A stretch of 22,739 bases of DNA from an uncultured Porphyromonadaceae bacterium. GTDB taxonomy: Bacteria > Bacteroidota > Bacteroidia > Bacteroidales > CAMTPD01. Each line of letters starts with the position of its first letter. Positions within the stretch are counted from its first letter, which is position 1. The DNA is taken from positions 1 through 22,739 of the forward strand of contig CAMTPD010000001.1 of NCBI GenBank assembly GCA_947074265.1, read 5' to 3'. The notes under the pieces are model-generated. The model did not search any database. It worked only from the letters and a program-made list of their open reading frames with translations, and was not told where the DNA came from. Shown here in pieces: positions 9,701 to 16,900 of the stretch. Made by a program: the position numbers and the translations under genes.

Positions 9701-9980
9701 CTCTTTGGCATTCGTACTGGGAATGCTTCCGATGGTACTGGCAAGTGGTCCGGGTAGTGCCGGTCGCCATTCGATTGGTACCGGCGTATTCTTCGGTATG
9801 TTGTTTGCCATCACATTCGGTATCGTATTTGTTCCGTTCTCGTTTGTAATCGTTTACAAACTGAAGCAACGCATGGCTCAAAACCTGCTTGTAGGGAAAG
9901 TAAGAAGAGCACAGCAGCTACTCTTTGCCAAGCATGTAAAACAGGTGAAGTCATCTATTAACAAACGAATCAACAAGTAA
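6783..9980 (+). CDS. RND multidrug efflux transporter, HAE1 family (AcrB/MexB-like)
   Basis: This is a 1065-residue proton-driven inner-membrane pump of the hydrophobe/amphiphile efflux-1 family, full length compared with AcrB. The N-terminus (FFIERPVFSWVLSIVIIVVG) is the usual first membrane helix. Two large periplasmic loops follow TM1 and TM7. The proton-relay residues are in place: D409-D410 in TM4 (GIVVDDAIVVVENVERIM) and K936 in TM10 (GLAAKNAILIVEFAK). The final membrane block includes RFRPIVMTSLAFVLGMLPM. The gene is the middle one of an operon, 3 bases after the adaptor and 3 bases before the channel. The substrate range cannot be read from sequence; drugs, bile salts or detergents are typical for the family. 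Confidence 0.96.
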   Translation: MIKPGFFIERPVFSWVLSIVIIVVGLIGMRLLPIDQYPQISPPVVSISTSYPGASSVTVSEAVATPLEQQLNGTPGMIYMESSSSNSGGLSIKITFDVSVDPDLAAIEVQNRVKLAESGLPAEVIQNGITIEKQASSSLMTLCLVSDDPKFDEIYLSNFATINVIDVLKRIPGVGRISNVGSRYYGMRIWVMPDKLANFGLTVKDLQDALKDQNREAAAGELGMQPISDLDVTIPISTTGRFSSVQEFENTVVRANNDGAIIRIKDVARVSLESSSYTTESGLNNKNAAVLSISLLPGANAMEVAKQIRDNMKQIHKDFPEGLDYLIPFDVTSYIDQSINEVYKTLLEALILVIIVVYLSLQNWRATLIPVIAVPISLIGTFGAMLILGFSLNLLTLLGLVLAIGIVVDDAIVVVENVERIMHEEKLNARAATHKAMNELSGALIATSLVLAAVFIPVSFLDGITGALFRQFSVTIVVSVLISTVVALTLSPAMCAIILRPNTGKKNKLFRKIDQWLDSGNAWYVSILQRVMRIPKRVFATFALVLIGIFVMNQLIPTAFIPEEDQGYFNVELELPEGATLERTRVVTERATDYLLSLPAVAYVQNVTGSSPRVGNSQARSTLMVILKDWEQRSSSGMDVNSVMAQAEKEFKQYPEAKAFLSKPPVIPGLGSSGGFEMQLQARSGATWQNLVDATDTLMYYASASKELGSLSSALQSEIPQLYFDVDRDRAKFLGIPMSEIFSTMKAYLGSVYVNDFNLFNRIYKVYIEADAEYRANQQCLSMFFVKTKEGNMIPLTALGTTSYTTGPGNIKRFNMFTTSVIRGVPANGYSSGEAMQAMERIVKEHLPNYISIEWSGMSYQEKKAEGQMGLIVALVFLFVFLFLAAQYESWLVPISVLLSLPIAAFGAFLSIWVFGLENDVYFQIGLVTLIGLAAKNAILIVEFAKVQVDNGGDIITAAIDAARLRFRPIVMTSLAFVLGMLPMVLASGPGSAGRHSIGTGVFFGMLFAITFGIVFVPFSFVIVYKLKQRMAQNLLVGKVRRAQQLLFAKHVKQVKSSINKRINK

Positions 9981-9983
9981 ACT

Positions 9984-11363
9984 ATGCGCAAATTGAGATA
10001 CATCGTTCCGTTTCTTGCCCTTTCGCTTCTGATGGGATCGTGTAAGATCGGAAAACAATATAAACAGCCCGAGCTCAACCTGCCCGATCAGGTACCGGGC
10101 AATCAGTCTCCCATGGATACGGCAACCGTTAGCGATATCAAATGGTGGGAACTATACAGTGACTCTACCCTGCAAACCCTTATCGTGGAAGCGCTCGATA
10201 ACAACAAAGATCTTTTGATTGCCGGCAAACGAATCGAAGAGTTTGCGGCTGGCAAAAAAATGGCCTTTGCCGATCTGTTTCCCGCTATCGGCATCGGCAT
10301 CGAAGGAGAACGCGAACACGACAACGATGGCGGCAACAATCCGAGATACATGAACACGTTTGAAGGAAAGTTTTCCTTTGCATGGGAAGTAGACATCTGG
10401 GGGAAGCTGCGCTGGGCAAACGATAAAGCAAAAGCAAACTTCCTACAATCGATCGAGTTTCAGCGTGGCGTACGCATGGGACTCATATCGGAGGTAGCAC
10501 AAAAATACTTCGACATCTCTGCCGCACACCGAGAACTGTCTATCGTAAAACGCACCATTGTGGCGCGTCGCGAAGGGGTTCGTCTGGCTCGTTTGCGTTT
10601 CGAGAGCGGACTTACCTCAGAGACTTCCCTGCGACAAAGTGAGGTGGAGTTGGCACGTACCGAAACCTTGCAACCATCGCTCGAGAAACAAATCGGCGTA
10701 CTTGAAAACGAACTATCGCTCTTATTGGGTAAATACCCGAAAGAGTATGCATTCGGCGCTTTCCGTGCTGCCGATATTGCGATGGACGAACTGCCGGTGG
10801 GTCTGCCTTCTCAACTGCTCGAACGTCGTCCCGACATACGAGCGGCAGAACAAAGCCTAAAGGCGGCCAATGCAGCCGTTGGTATTGCTTTCACCTCGAT
10901 GTTTCCTTCGCTCAAACTTACCGGTAGCGGTGGTGGAGAAAGTAGCGACCTGTCTACCTTCTTAAAGTCGCCTTACTGGGTGATCGGCGGAGGCTTGTTC
11001 GGCCCGGTTTTCAACATGGGTAAGAATCGTGCCAACTGGAAAAAGAGTGAAATACAATACGAACAAGAAGTGTTGAGTTACCAGAAAACGGTTCTCACCG
11101 CCTTTAAGGAGGTAAACAATGCTTTGCTTACATACAATAAGAACAAAGAGATTGTAGAAAAACGACGCAAGTTGGCTCAGGCAGCTCAAAGTTATCTCGA
11201 ACTGGCAAACCTGCAATACATCAACGGGATCATCAGTTACATCGATGTACTCGACGCACAGCGTGGAATGCTCGATGCCGAGATCGGACTGAGCAATGCT
11301 CTACGCGACTCCAACTTGGCCTTGGTATACCTTTATAAGGCTCTGGGCGGCGGATGGAATTAA
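9984..11363 (+). CDS. Outer-membrane efflux channel lipoprotein, OprM/NodT family
   Basis: This is a 459-residue TolC-fold outer-membrane channel of the NodT/OprM lipoprotein subfamily. The signal peptide ends at Cys20 (LLMGSC), then KIGKQYKQPELNLPDQV, the usual start of mature NodT proteins. Two structural repeats of long helices plus beta strands follow. Recognisable elements include the WWELYSDSTLQTLI segment near the start, FSFAWEVDIWGKLR, and in the second repeat LLERRPDIRAAEQSLKAANA and ALRDSNLALVYLYKALGGGW at the end. It completes the pump with the two preceding genes and is separated from the RND gene by 3 bases. A strong terminator follows about 40 bases downstream. Confidence 0.95.
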   Translation: MRKLRYIVPFLALSLLMGSCKIGKQYKQPELNLPDQVPGNQSPMDTATVSDIKWWELYSDSTLQTLIVEALDNNKDLLIAGKRIEEFAAGKKMAFADLFPAIGIGIEGEREHDNDGGNNPRYMNTFEGKFSFAWEVDIWGKLRWANDKAKANFLQSIEFQRGVRMGLISEVAQKYFDISAAHRELSIVKRTIVARREGVRLARLRFESGLTSETSLRQSEVELARTETLQPSLEKQIGVLENELSLLLGKYPKEYAFGAFRAADIAMDELPVGLPSQLLERRPDIRAAEQSLKAANAAVGIAFTSMFPSLKLTGSGGGESSDLSTFLKSPYWVIGGGLFGPVFNMGKNRANWKKSEIQYEQEVLSYQKTVLTAFKEVNNALLTYNKNKEIVEKRRKLAQAAQSYLELANLQYINGIISYIDVLDAQRGMLDAEIGLSNALRDSNLALVYLYKALGGGWN

Positions 11364-11376
11364 GCACCCGGCGTGC

Positions 11377-11456
11377 GTGAGTTTACTCACCATGCGTGCG
11401 ATGAAACAGTCACGCAGCGTAAGCAAAATGCTTCACGCAGCGTGACTGTTTTCGTT
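11377..11456 (+). terminator. Compound terminator hairpins after the efflux operon
   Basis: A small palindrome gtgagt-tt-actcac (11377-11390) is followed by a long hairpin. The long hairpin has a 12-bp perfect outer stem, aaacagtcacgc (11404-11415) with gcgtgactgttt (11440-11451), then gcgt/acgc (11417-11420 with 11435-11438), then aagca/tgctt (11421-11425 with 11429-11433) around a 3-base loop. The right arm ends in T residues (gttttcgttt). This fits the end of the plus-strand efflux transcript. Confidence 0.8.
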
Positions 11457-11585
11457 TACCATGCGTGACTAAATCTGTTTCGAAGCAATACAATAAGCCC
11501 TCGCCTAAGAAAAAACGCCTTACCGCTCCCACTGTTTATTACATACATTACTTTCAGAGAAAACCACCTTCATCTACCATCAAAA

Positions 11586-11695
11586 TCTGTTTTCATTGAA
11601 AACGTTGTAGCGTTCTCGTGACAACCATGCAACGTTCTTGCAAGAACCAAGCAACGTTTTCGTTGAAACCAAACAAGGTTTTTGACCGTAGTTAT
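11586..11695 (+). repeat. Tandem array of about five degenerate 22-bp repeats
   Basis: Five consecutive 22-base units can be aligned without gaps: 11586-11607, 11608-11629, 11630-11651, 11652-11673 and 11674-11695. Units 3 and 4 are the best pair, both beginning caacgtt and sharing the block gaa(a/c)cca near the end. Units 1 to 4 carry a gtt(t/c)t(c/t) start and most end their core in an aac or aaac complement, so each is a small dyad. Unit 3 contains the perfect 14-base palindrome gttcttgcaagaac, and unit 1 contains gttttc-att-gaaaac. The first and last units are the most diverged. The array leads directly into the DnaA-box-like cluster. Confidence 0.65.
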
Positions 11696-12011
11696 TAACA
11701 AGCTGTTGATAACTATGCATTATCCACGCAAAATCGCCCTTTTCTCACCCCAAAACCGTCACTTATCAACAATTCTCAACTCCCTTATTCCGCCTCAACA
11801 CCTTTCTCGCTACACTCCACGACAATCTCAGGCAGTTGAGCAAACACAACTTGCTCTTCATTATCAACCTTCGATAGCAAAACGATACCATCTCAAGTCC
11901 CTCTTCGCTTAGTAATTTCAAAACCGGTAAGCCCATTCGCCGTTATTCCGTCAAACTAACACACAAAAAACAACCCGCATTTTTCACCATCCTGAAAAGT
12001 CCTTATCCCCA
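11691..12011 (+). other. Cluster of DnaA-box-like 9-mers; candidate replication-origin or DnaA-binding region
   Basis: Six 9-mers close to the DnaA box TTATNCACA lie within about 320 gene-free bases: ttattaaca 11692-11700, tgttgataa 11704-11712 (ttatcaaca on the minus strand), ttatccacg 11720-11728, ttatcaaca 11763-11771, ttatcaacc 11861-11869 and ttatcccca 12003-12011. The first two face each other across 3 bases and form a near-perfect palindrome at 11691-11713. None is an exact TTATCCACA. A short hairpin gagcaa/ttgctc (11838-11843 with 11851-11856) is also present. The stretch sits between convergent gene blocks, codes for nothing convincing, and follows the 22-bp repeat array. Assignment as an origin is inference; a DnaA-titrating site or a chance cluster remain possible. 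Confidence 0.4.
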
Positions 12012-12085
12012 TCCGTTGAAACGCCCCTCTGCTCCCCTAAAATCAAAATATACAATAAGAGAAGACTCAGTTACTACCAAAAGAA

Positions 12086-12127
12086 ATAGCAACCTACAAG
12101 TCGATTACGATCTGTATAGGTTGCTAT
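12086..12127 (-). terminator. Terminator for the minus-strand sugar isomerase-like gene
   Basis: A perfect 11-bp stem (12086-12096 with 12117-12127; arm atagcaaccta) has a 20-base loop. On the minus strand it lies about 35 bases after the stop at 12161 and is followed by a T-rich stretch (tttcttttggt). Confidence 0.7.
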
Positions 12128-12160
12128 GTATAGTCTACCTCCTCTTTGAGAGAAGGTTGT

Positions 12161-13102
12161 TTATTTTACGAAGTCGGACTTCAGCAAGTAGTCGGCACAG
12201 CCTTTTACTCCTTCAAATTGGGTGCCGTTGCCCATGCCTTCGAGCTCTACAAAGTAGTCTTTGTTGCCGTTGGCATAGAACTGATTGAAGATGGTTTCGA
12301 AGTTCATCATGCCCGATTGTCCCAGCACGGAACTGTCCTTTATATGCAGTAACTTAAAACGGTCGGGGTATTGCTTGAGGTAACGCACGGGGTCGTTTTG
12401 TCCCATTACCGTCCAGAACACATCCATTTCGAAGAATACCAGCGATGGGTCTGTCTCGCGAAGGAATACATCGTACACGGCATCTCCTTTGCCATGTCGG
12501 TTAAACTTGGCTTCTGTTCCGCCGGGCACTACTTTGGCGAATTCGAAATCATGATTGTGGTAACCGAAAGGAAGGCCGGCTGCTTTGATTACTTTACCTG
12601 AGTCGTTGAATACTTCACATACGTATTGTGTCTCTTCGAGGCTTCGCGTACTTGGCTGGCCCGGTTGCACGAGATACTTTACTCCCATCTTCGCATGGTC
12701 GTCTGCCGTTTGCTTCCAAAACTCGAGAATCTGCCCTTTGTTGTCTTTGGTGTATTGGTGTACCGGAGGGTTTACGTGCGAACTAAGGATTACCAAGCCT
12801 GCATCATCGGCCATCTTCTTAAACTCCATCATGTCTACATTGCCTACTTTTCCGGGACTATACCCTGCAAGTTCGATCGTTGCATAGCCCATGTCTTTGA
12901 GTTTCTTGAGTCCTACGGGTACGTTTTCAAAAAGCTCTCCTCCCAGAGAATAGATTTGAAGTCCGAGATTCTTTGCCGCAGTGGTGCGTGATATCGCCGG
13001 TGTGTTACGTAATGCAGCTTGCATATTGGTTGCTTTGGTAGCGAATAGTCCACCCAAAGCACAAAGCGAAGTGTTCTTTAGAAAGTTTCTTCTAGTTGTC
13101 AT
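12161..13102 (-). CDS. Tat-exported sugar phosphate isomerase/epimerase-like TIM-barrel protein
   Basis: This is a 313-residue protein of the xylose-isomerase-like TIM-barrel superfamily (sugar phosphate isomerase/epimerase). The N-terminus has a twin-arginine signal: R4-R5-N-F-L-K, then a hydrophobic stretch (about 12-22) and an Ala-rich end, so export to the periplasm in folded form is likely. Family motifs are visible: LGLQIYSLGG at the first strand (about 47-55), YHNHDFEF at 181-188, FFEMDVFW with E225 and D227, HIKD at 253-256 and VELEG near 285-289. These supply the Glu, Asp and His residues that bind the divalent metal in this fold. Members act on keto/aldo sugars, inositols or related compounds; the substrate is not recognisable. 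It has its own terminator downstream and an upstream terminator separates it from the next minus-strand gene. Confidence 0.85.
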   Translation of the reverse strand: MTTRRNFLKNTSLCALGGLFATKATNMQAALRNTPAISRTTAAKNLGLQIYSLGGELFENVPVGLKKLKDMGYATIELAGYSPGKVGNVDMMEFKKMADDAGLVILSSHVNPPVHQYTKDNKGQILEFWKQTADDHAKMGVKYLVQPGQPSTRSLEETQYVCEVFNDSGKVIKAAGLPFGYHNHDFEFAKVVPGGTEAKFNRHGKGDAVYDVFLRETDPSLVFFEMDVFWTVMGQNDPVRYLKQYPDRFKLLHIKDSSVLGQSGMMNFETIFNQFYANGNKDYFVELEGMGNGTQFEGVKGCADYLLKSDFVK

Positions 13103-13192
13103 GGTCGTATTATTTAAGATTGCGTTAAAGGTAAAGTTTTATCAACAACCTAGCACCCTATACCTCAACAAAATAAACAACTCATTGAAAAT

Positions 13193-13229
13193 AAAAAAAG
13201 TCTGCCACCGAATCCGGCAACAGACTTTT
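13193..13229 (-). terminator. Terminator after the Bax-inhibitor-1-like gene
   Basis: The stem is aaaagtctg (13196-13204) with cagactttt (13221-13229), with extra G-C pairing inside. Read on the minus strand it ends in seven T, so it most likely terminates transcription of the gene that stops at 13313. On the plus strand the tail is shorter (ttttctct). Confidence 0.78.
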
Positions 13230-13312
13230 CTCTCAACCCGAAGGTTGATGCTTGCAATAAAAAAATTATATTAACCGATATAGTTTCGACGTTTATAGCG
13301 TATACGTTATCA

Positions 13313-14008
13313 TTAATCGCGACGTCCTCCGAAAATATTCAAGAAGAACAAGAATAGATTGATAAAGTCGAGATACAACGTCAATGCACCTATTACAGAT
13401 AGTTTGCGTTGTGTTTCATAATCAAATCCGGCTCTACTTAGTTGTTTTAATTTCTGAGTGTCGTATGCTACAAGTCCAACAAATACCAAGACCCCTACAA
13501 TGGTGATAATCCAGTACAATGTTGAGCTTTTCAAGAATATATTTACTACCGAGGCAATGATTACTCCGATCAAAGCCATTAACGCAATGCTACCAAACTT
13601 GGTCAGGTCTTGCTTCGTTACATATCCAAACAAACTCATCGCTCCAAATGTGCCGGCAGTAATCATAAAAGTATATGCAATTGATTCGCCTGTATATACA
13701 CTAAAGATAAATGCCATCGTAACGCCATTGAGCAGAGAGTATAAAAAGAACAGCAGCGTTGCCACACCGGAACTGATTTTATTGATCGCACCCGATACCG
13801 TAAATACCAGTACCAACTCTGCAATCATCAGCCCCCAGAAAAGAAATTTATTCCCATAAACAGCTTGTATCAGCGACGGACTTGATGCTACATAAAAAGC
13901 TGTTCCGGCTGTAAGCATTAATGCTAAAGCCATCCACCCGTATACTTTAGCCAAAAAATTTGACTGGGCAGTTGTTTGTCGTTCTTGTGATTGTGATAAA
14001 AAATCCAT
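13313..14008 (-). CDS. Bax inhibitor-1 / YccA-family membrane protein
   Basis: This is a 231-residue integral membrane protein with about seven hydrophobic helices and short loops, the size and layout of bacterial BI-1 (TMBIM/UPF0005) proteins such as YccA and YbhL. Typical features are the soluble start rich in Gln and Ser ending in FLAKVYGWMALALMLTAG, the AYDTQKLK motif after the sixth helix (conserved Asp of the pH-sensing di-aspartyl pair) and LYLDFINLFLFFLNIFGGRRD at the end. BI-1 proteins are calcium- or proton-leak channels, and YccA modulates FtsH proteolysis; the role here is not established. The gene begins 90 bases after the sugar-cluster lipoprotein gene on the same strand with no clear terminator between them, so read-through is possible. 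Confidence 0.93.
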   Translation of the reverse strand: MDFLSQSQERQTTAQSNFLAKVYGWMALALMLTAGTAFYVASSPSLIQAVYGNKFLFWGLMIAELVLVFTVSGAINKISSGVATLLFFLYSLLNGVTMAFIFSVYTGESIAYTFMITAGTFGAMSLFGYVTKQDLTKFGSIALMALIGVIIASVVNIFLKSSTLYWIITIVGVLVFVGLVAYDTQKLKQLSRAGFDYETQRKLSVIGALTLYLDFINLFLFFLNIFGGRRD

Positions 14009-14060
14009 TCTATTCTAAATTTACATGATACAACCATACAACAAATCAAATCGCTGCTTG

Positions 14061-14077
14061 TTGCAAAGCTTTTGCAA
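14061..14077. repeat. Short inverted repeat between the lipoprotein and BI-1-like genes
   Basis: A 7-base inverted repeat, ttgcaaa / tttgcaa, is separated by gct. It lies in the 90-base gap upstream of the BI-1-like gene. On the minus strand the T-run precedes rather than follows it, so it does not look like a terminator for the gene ending at 14099. It could be an operator or carry no function. Confidence 0.3.
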
Positions 14078-14098
14078 AAAAGAGAGAAGACTCCTCAC

Positions 14099-16792
14099 TT
14101 ATTCGGCTCGCCATAACCTTATTTGATCGATCAAAGCCTTGTTTATTTTGCCGTTCATATTTTGGTTTTCGGGCACGACATATCGAATCGATAACAGATT
14201 GGTACCTTCACGTAAGAATATACCCAACGGATTGGAGAATCCCCAATTAGACCATTCATCGAGTCCTCGTTGTGGCATCACAAACACTCCGTTTCGTTCG
14301 TTATTGACATACAGTGTGCGAAGCGCACATTTATCATCGGTATTTACAGGTCCGCTACCATTGGCATAACGCAAATCGATAAAGTAACGACCCGATCGTG
14401 GCACCGTTACATTGAAGTCTAAACGGATGTTATCTACCGTACTTACCGTAACGTATCCTGCGCCACTGTATCCTTGTTGTGACACCTCGTCGGTATGTAC
14501 CATTGCTGCCATATCTAACGCAATTACACCTGTATCGGGATAGAAATAAATTGGTTTACCACTGTATCCGTGCACTCCTTGTGCCGTACGCGGCACTGCC
14601 ATTACTTCGGCAAAAGAACTGAAGTCTGCAAATGGGATGGTCTTGTCTTTATATTCTCCCGAAAGCTTTCCATTGATGTAAAGCTCGTACGAAAGCGTGT
14701 CGTTGTAGTTTTCTATATCGATACTCGAGTTGGCTTTGTTAAATTTGAAGCGCGATGTTTCGGGCATCGACTCTACGGTCTTCATCCGGATGGATTGTGC
14801 CGGCAGTGCTTCGCTTGCCAATAAAATCTCAATGGTATGCTTGCCTTCTAATGTATCGGGTACAAAGGTTTGCACATCGAGTGTATCGGTATCGATGATA
14901 AACTGTTTGATCTGATTACCGGTTCCTTTGAGCGTTATATCAAATTCGGCATTGCGATACTTGAGTCCTTCTAGTGTTTTCGTACCGGGTAGCACCTCCG
15001 GCACCATCGGACGAAAGACCATTCTATCCGGCAGATACTCAATTCCGAAAAGTACACGGTACACCATTGCCAAGTTGCCCGCAACACTCCAGAGGCGTGT
15101 ATTATCGGGATTGCCCGCAAGACGGTAGTCGCCGCTTTGGGCCGTAAACATTTCGTTGTTGGAAAGAAACAAGGCTGTAGCCCTTAGCATAGAAGCCATT
15201 CCGTATGTTAGTGCGGTTTCATTGGCTGTTTGCTTTGCTCCCCAATTGTAATAAGCTTGTACAAACGGCCAAACGGCGTTGTTGAAATAAGCTTCTTCAT
15301 CTGTATCGTTGGGCCAAATAGCCGTGACTCCGAAAGGCGTAACCGGCATCGACGCGATCAAACGCTTCGATTGCTCGCTCGTGGTTACATTAAACAGTAC
15401 TGCCAACGATTGTCCCAGCGCATCGCTGCCTGTAGATAATATCGGATAGATGCCGCCGTATAGGTATTGACCAAAGTATCCTTCTTTTTCCATCCACAGG
15501 TATTTGAGGATAGAGGCTCGCAACACAGACGATTGTGTTCGAAACTCAGACCCGGAATACCCCAGTAGTATAGCCATCTTATTCATCAACACGTAGGTTT
15601 GATAATGCAGTATGTTGGTAGACAAGCCCATCGACTGATAGATATTTACCGGCTGCATCCATTGCGGATAAGATTGTGCACTTTTATTGAGATACGACTG
15701 CTCGCCGCGAAGCAAGAATGTTCTTGGATCGAGGATGGTGTATAAGTCGTCTTTCAGTGAGTTCTTTATGACGGTATATGCGTACGAAAGCCATTCTTTA
15801 TCGCCTGTGATTTTATAGATTTCCCATGCGGCTACCGACCACACTACGCGATCGGTGGCTACCGGCCAACTACCGCCTGTACCATCGTCTTGCATGATTC
15901 GCATGTTTTTCACTTTGGCAATGAGTCCGGCTTTTGCAGCTTCAGGATTCAACATCCCCAATGCTAAATGAACGGCATAACAGATGTTACGCGTTCCGAT
16001 CTGGGCTGAAAGGGTGTCGGCTCTGTAGGTACTATCGGCTCCCATCAGCTTCCCCAACTCATCGACCGAAAGGTTGTAAACGGCATCTACCAGTTTTTGC
16101 TCCGACTTGAAGCGTGGATAGCGTGCCGGCAAATCGGCAAGCTCAACTTTCCATGTACGTTTTGCCGGCTGACGAAGCGAATCGGGATTGAGGAGTAAGC
16201 TAATCTCATAGATTCCATATTGAGAGGTTGCTTTCATTTTGGTACGAGCCTCGGTGGCAAGATTATCATAATCCCACGAGAGCGGATACCTATTGCCTGC
16301 AAGGTAGATTCCTTTGAAGTCATCTTTGTAGATGGTGTCTCCCGAGGCGGTTGCATAATATCCTTTCGATTTGAAACTATTGAGCACCGAAGAGACGTCT
16401 ACACGCACATTGAGTTTTGTATTGTAAGGCAATTCGTCGGCATCGGCATTTACCTGAGAGGATGCAACACCAAACAAGAAGACCGGTGTTTCGGCTTCTT
16501 TACCATCGGGTACTATCGTGTAACGGTGCACCTCGCCGGGAAGAAACTCATTGTTCCTTCCATTGATACAAAAACGCAAATCGAGTGTAGGATCTGCCAG
16601 GTTTACATTGTTTTTTGTATAGTCTGTTTTTAATTCATTAGCGGATGTGGCGCGTGCTTCAAAATCATCTTGCTCTATTCGGTCGTCGTAGACCGTAAAA
16701 GCATCGGAATGATAAATAACATGTGTGCTTTTCTTCTCACAAGAAACACACAATAAGATCAAAAGCGACATCCATATCTTTGACGTTTTCAT
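14099..16792 (-). CDS. Lipoprotein with (alpha/alpha)6 glycosidase-like domain and C-terminal CBM35/CBM6-like domain
   Basis: This is an 897-residue lipoprotein (signal ending at Cys18, LLCVSC). Residues about 25-225 are a beta-rich N-terminal domain. Residues about 230-605 are helical and read like an (alpha/alpha)6 toroid of the amylo-glucosidase/GH63-like type, with segments DDGTGGSWPVATDRVVWSVA (302-321), LRGEQSYL (361-368), SYPQWMQP (374-381) and IWPNDTDEEAYFNNAVWPF (492-510). After a beta linker, residues about 755-897 look like a CBM35/CBM6-type sandwich (VPRSGRYFIDLRYANGSG, and an end of ALIDQIRLWRAE). It is the last sugar gene of the sialic-acid cluster, 108 bases after the symporter gene. 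I infer a surface or periplasmic glycosidase acting on sialoglycans or their remnants. It has no Asp-box, so it is not a GH33 sialidase. Catalytic residues are not assigned. Confidence 0.7.
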   Translation of the reverse strand: MKTSKIWMSLLILLCVSCEKKSTHVIYHSDAFTVYDDRIEQDDFEARATSANELKTDYTKNNVNLADPTLDLRFCINGRNNEFLPGEVHRYTIVPDGKEAETPVFLFGVASSQVNADADELPYNTKLNVRVDVSSVLNSFKSKGYYATASGDTIYKDDFKGIYLAGNRYPLSWDYDNLATEARTKMKATSQYGIYEISLLLNPDSLRQPAKRTWKVELADLPARYPRFKSEQKLVDAVYNLSVDELGKLMGADSTYRADTLSAQIGTRNICYAVHLALGMLNPEAAKAGLIAKVKNMRIMQDDGTGGSWPVATDRVVWSVAAWEIYKITGDKEWLSYAYTVIKNSLKDDLYTILDPRTFLLRGEQSYLNKSAQSYPQWMQPVNIYQSMGLSTNILHYQTYVLMNKMAILLGYSGSEFRTQSSVLRASILKYLWMEKEGYFGQYLYGGIYPILSTGSDALGQSLAVLFNVTTSEQSKRLIASMPVTPFGVTAIWPNDTDEEAYFNNAVWPFVQAYYNWGAKQTANETALTYGMASMLRATALFLSNNEMFTAQSGDYRLAGNPDNTRLWSVAGNLAMVYRVLFGIEYLPDRMVFRPMVPEVLPGTKTLEGLKYRNAEFDITLKGTGNQIKQFIIDTDTLDVQTFVPDTLEGKHTIEILLASEALPAQSIRMKTVESMPETSRFKFNKANSSIDIENYNDTLSYELYINGKLSGEYKDKTIPFADFSSFAEVMAVPRTAQGVHGYSGKPIYFYPDTGVIALDMAAMVHTDEVSQQGYSGAGYVTVSTVDNIRLDFNVTVPRSGRYFIDLRYANGSGPVNTDDKCALRTLYVNNERNGVFVMPQRGLDEWSNWGFSNPLGIFLREGTNLLSIRYVVPENQNMNGKINKALIDQIRLWRAE

Positions 16793-16900
16793 AAATGCGC
16801 TACTTTTTAAATATAACAGAAAGTTTACTTAAATAGTTACTACAAAGAAACGTAATAATCAAAGAATAGATGCCGCTTTTTGCGATGTATTAAATAGAAT

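Noticed and set aside
11586..11695. Repeat array considered as a CRISPR
   Set aside because: Units are contiguous and degenerate, with no identical repeats separated by unique spacers and no cas genes.
11682..11912. 76-codon frame in the intergenic region
   Set aside because: It starts with TTG, has no protein-like pattern and overlaps the DnaA-box-like cluster and part of the repeat array.
14099..16792. Lipoprotein considered as a GH33 sialidase
   Set aside because: No Asp-box repeats or Arg-triad pattern are seen; the core is helical rather than a six-bladed propeller.
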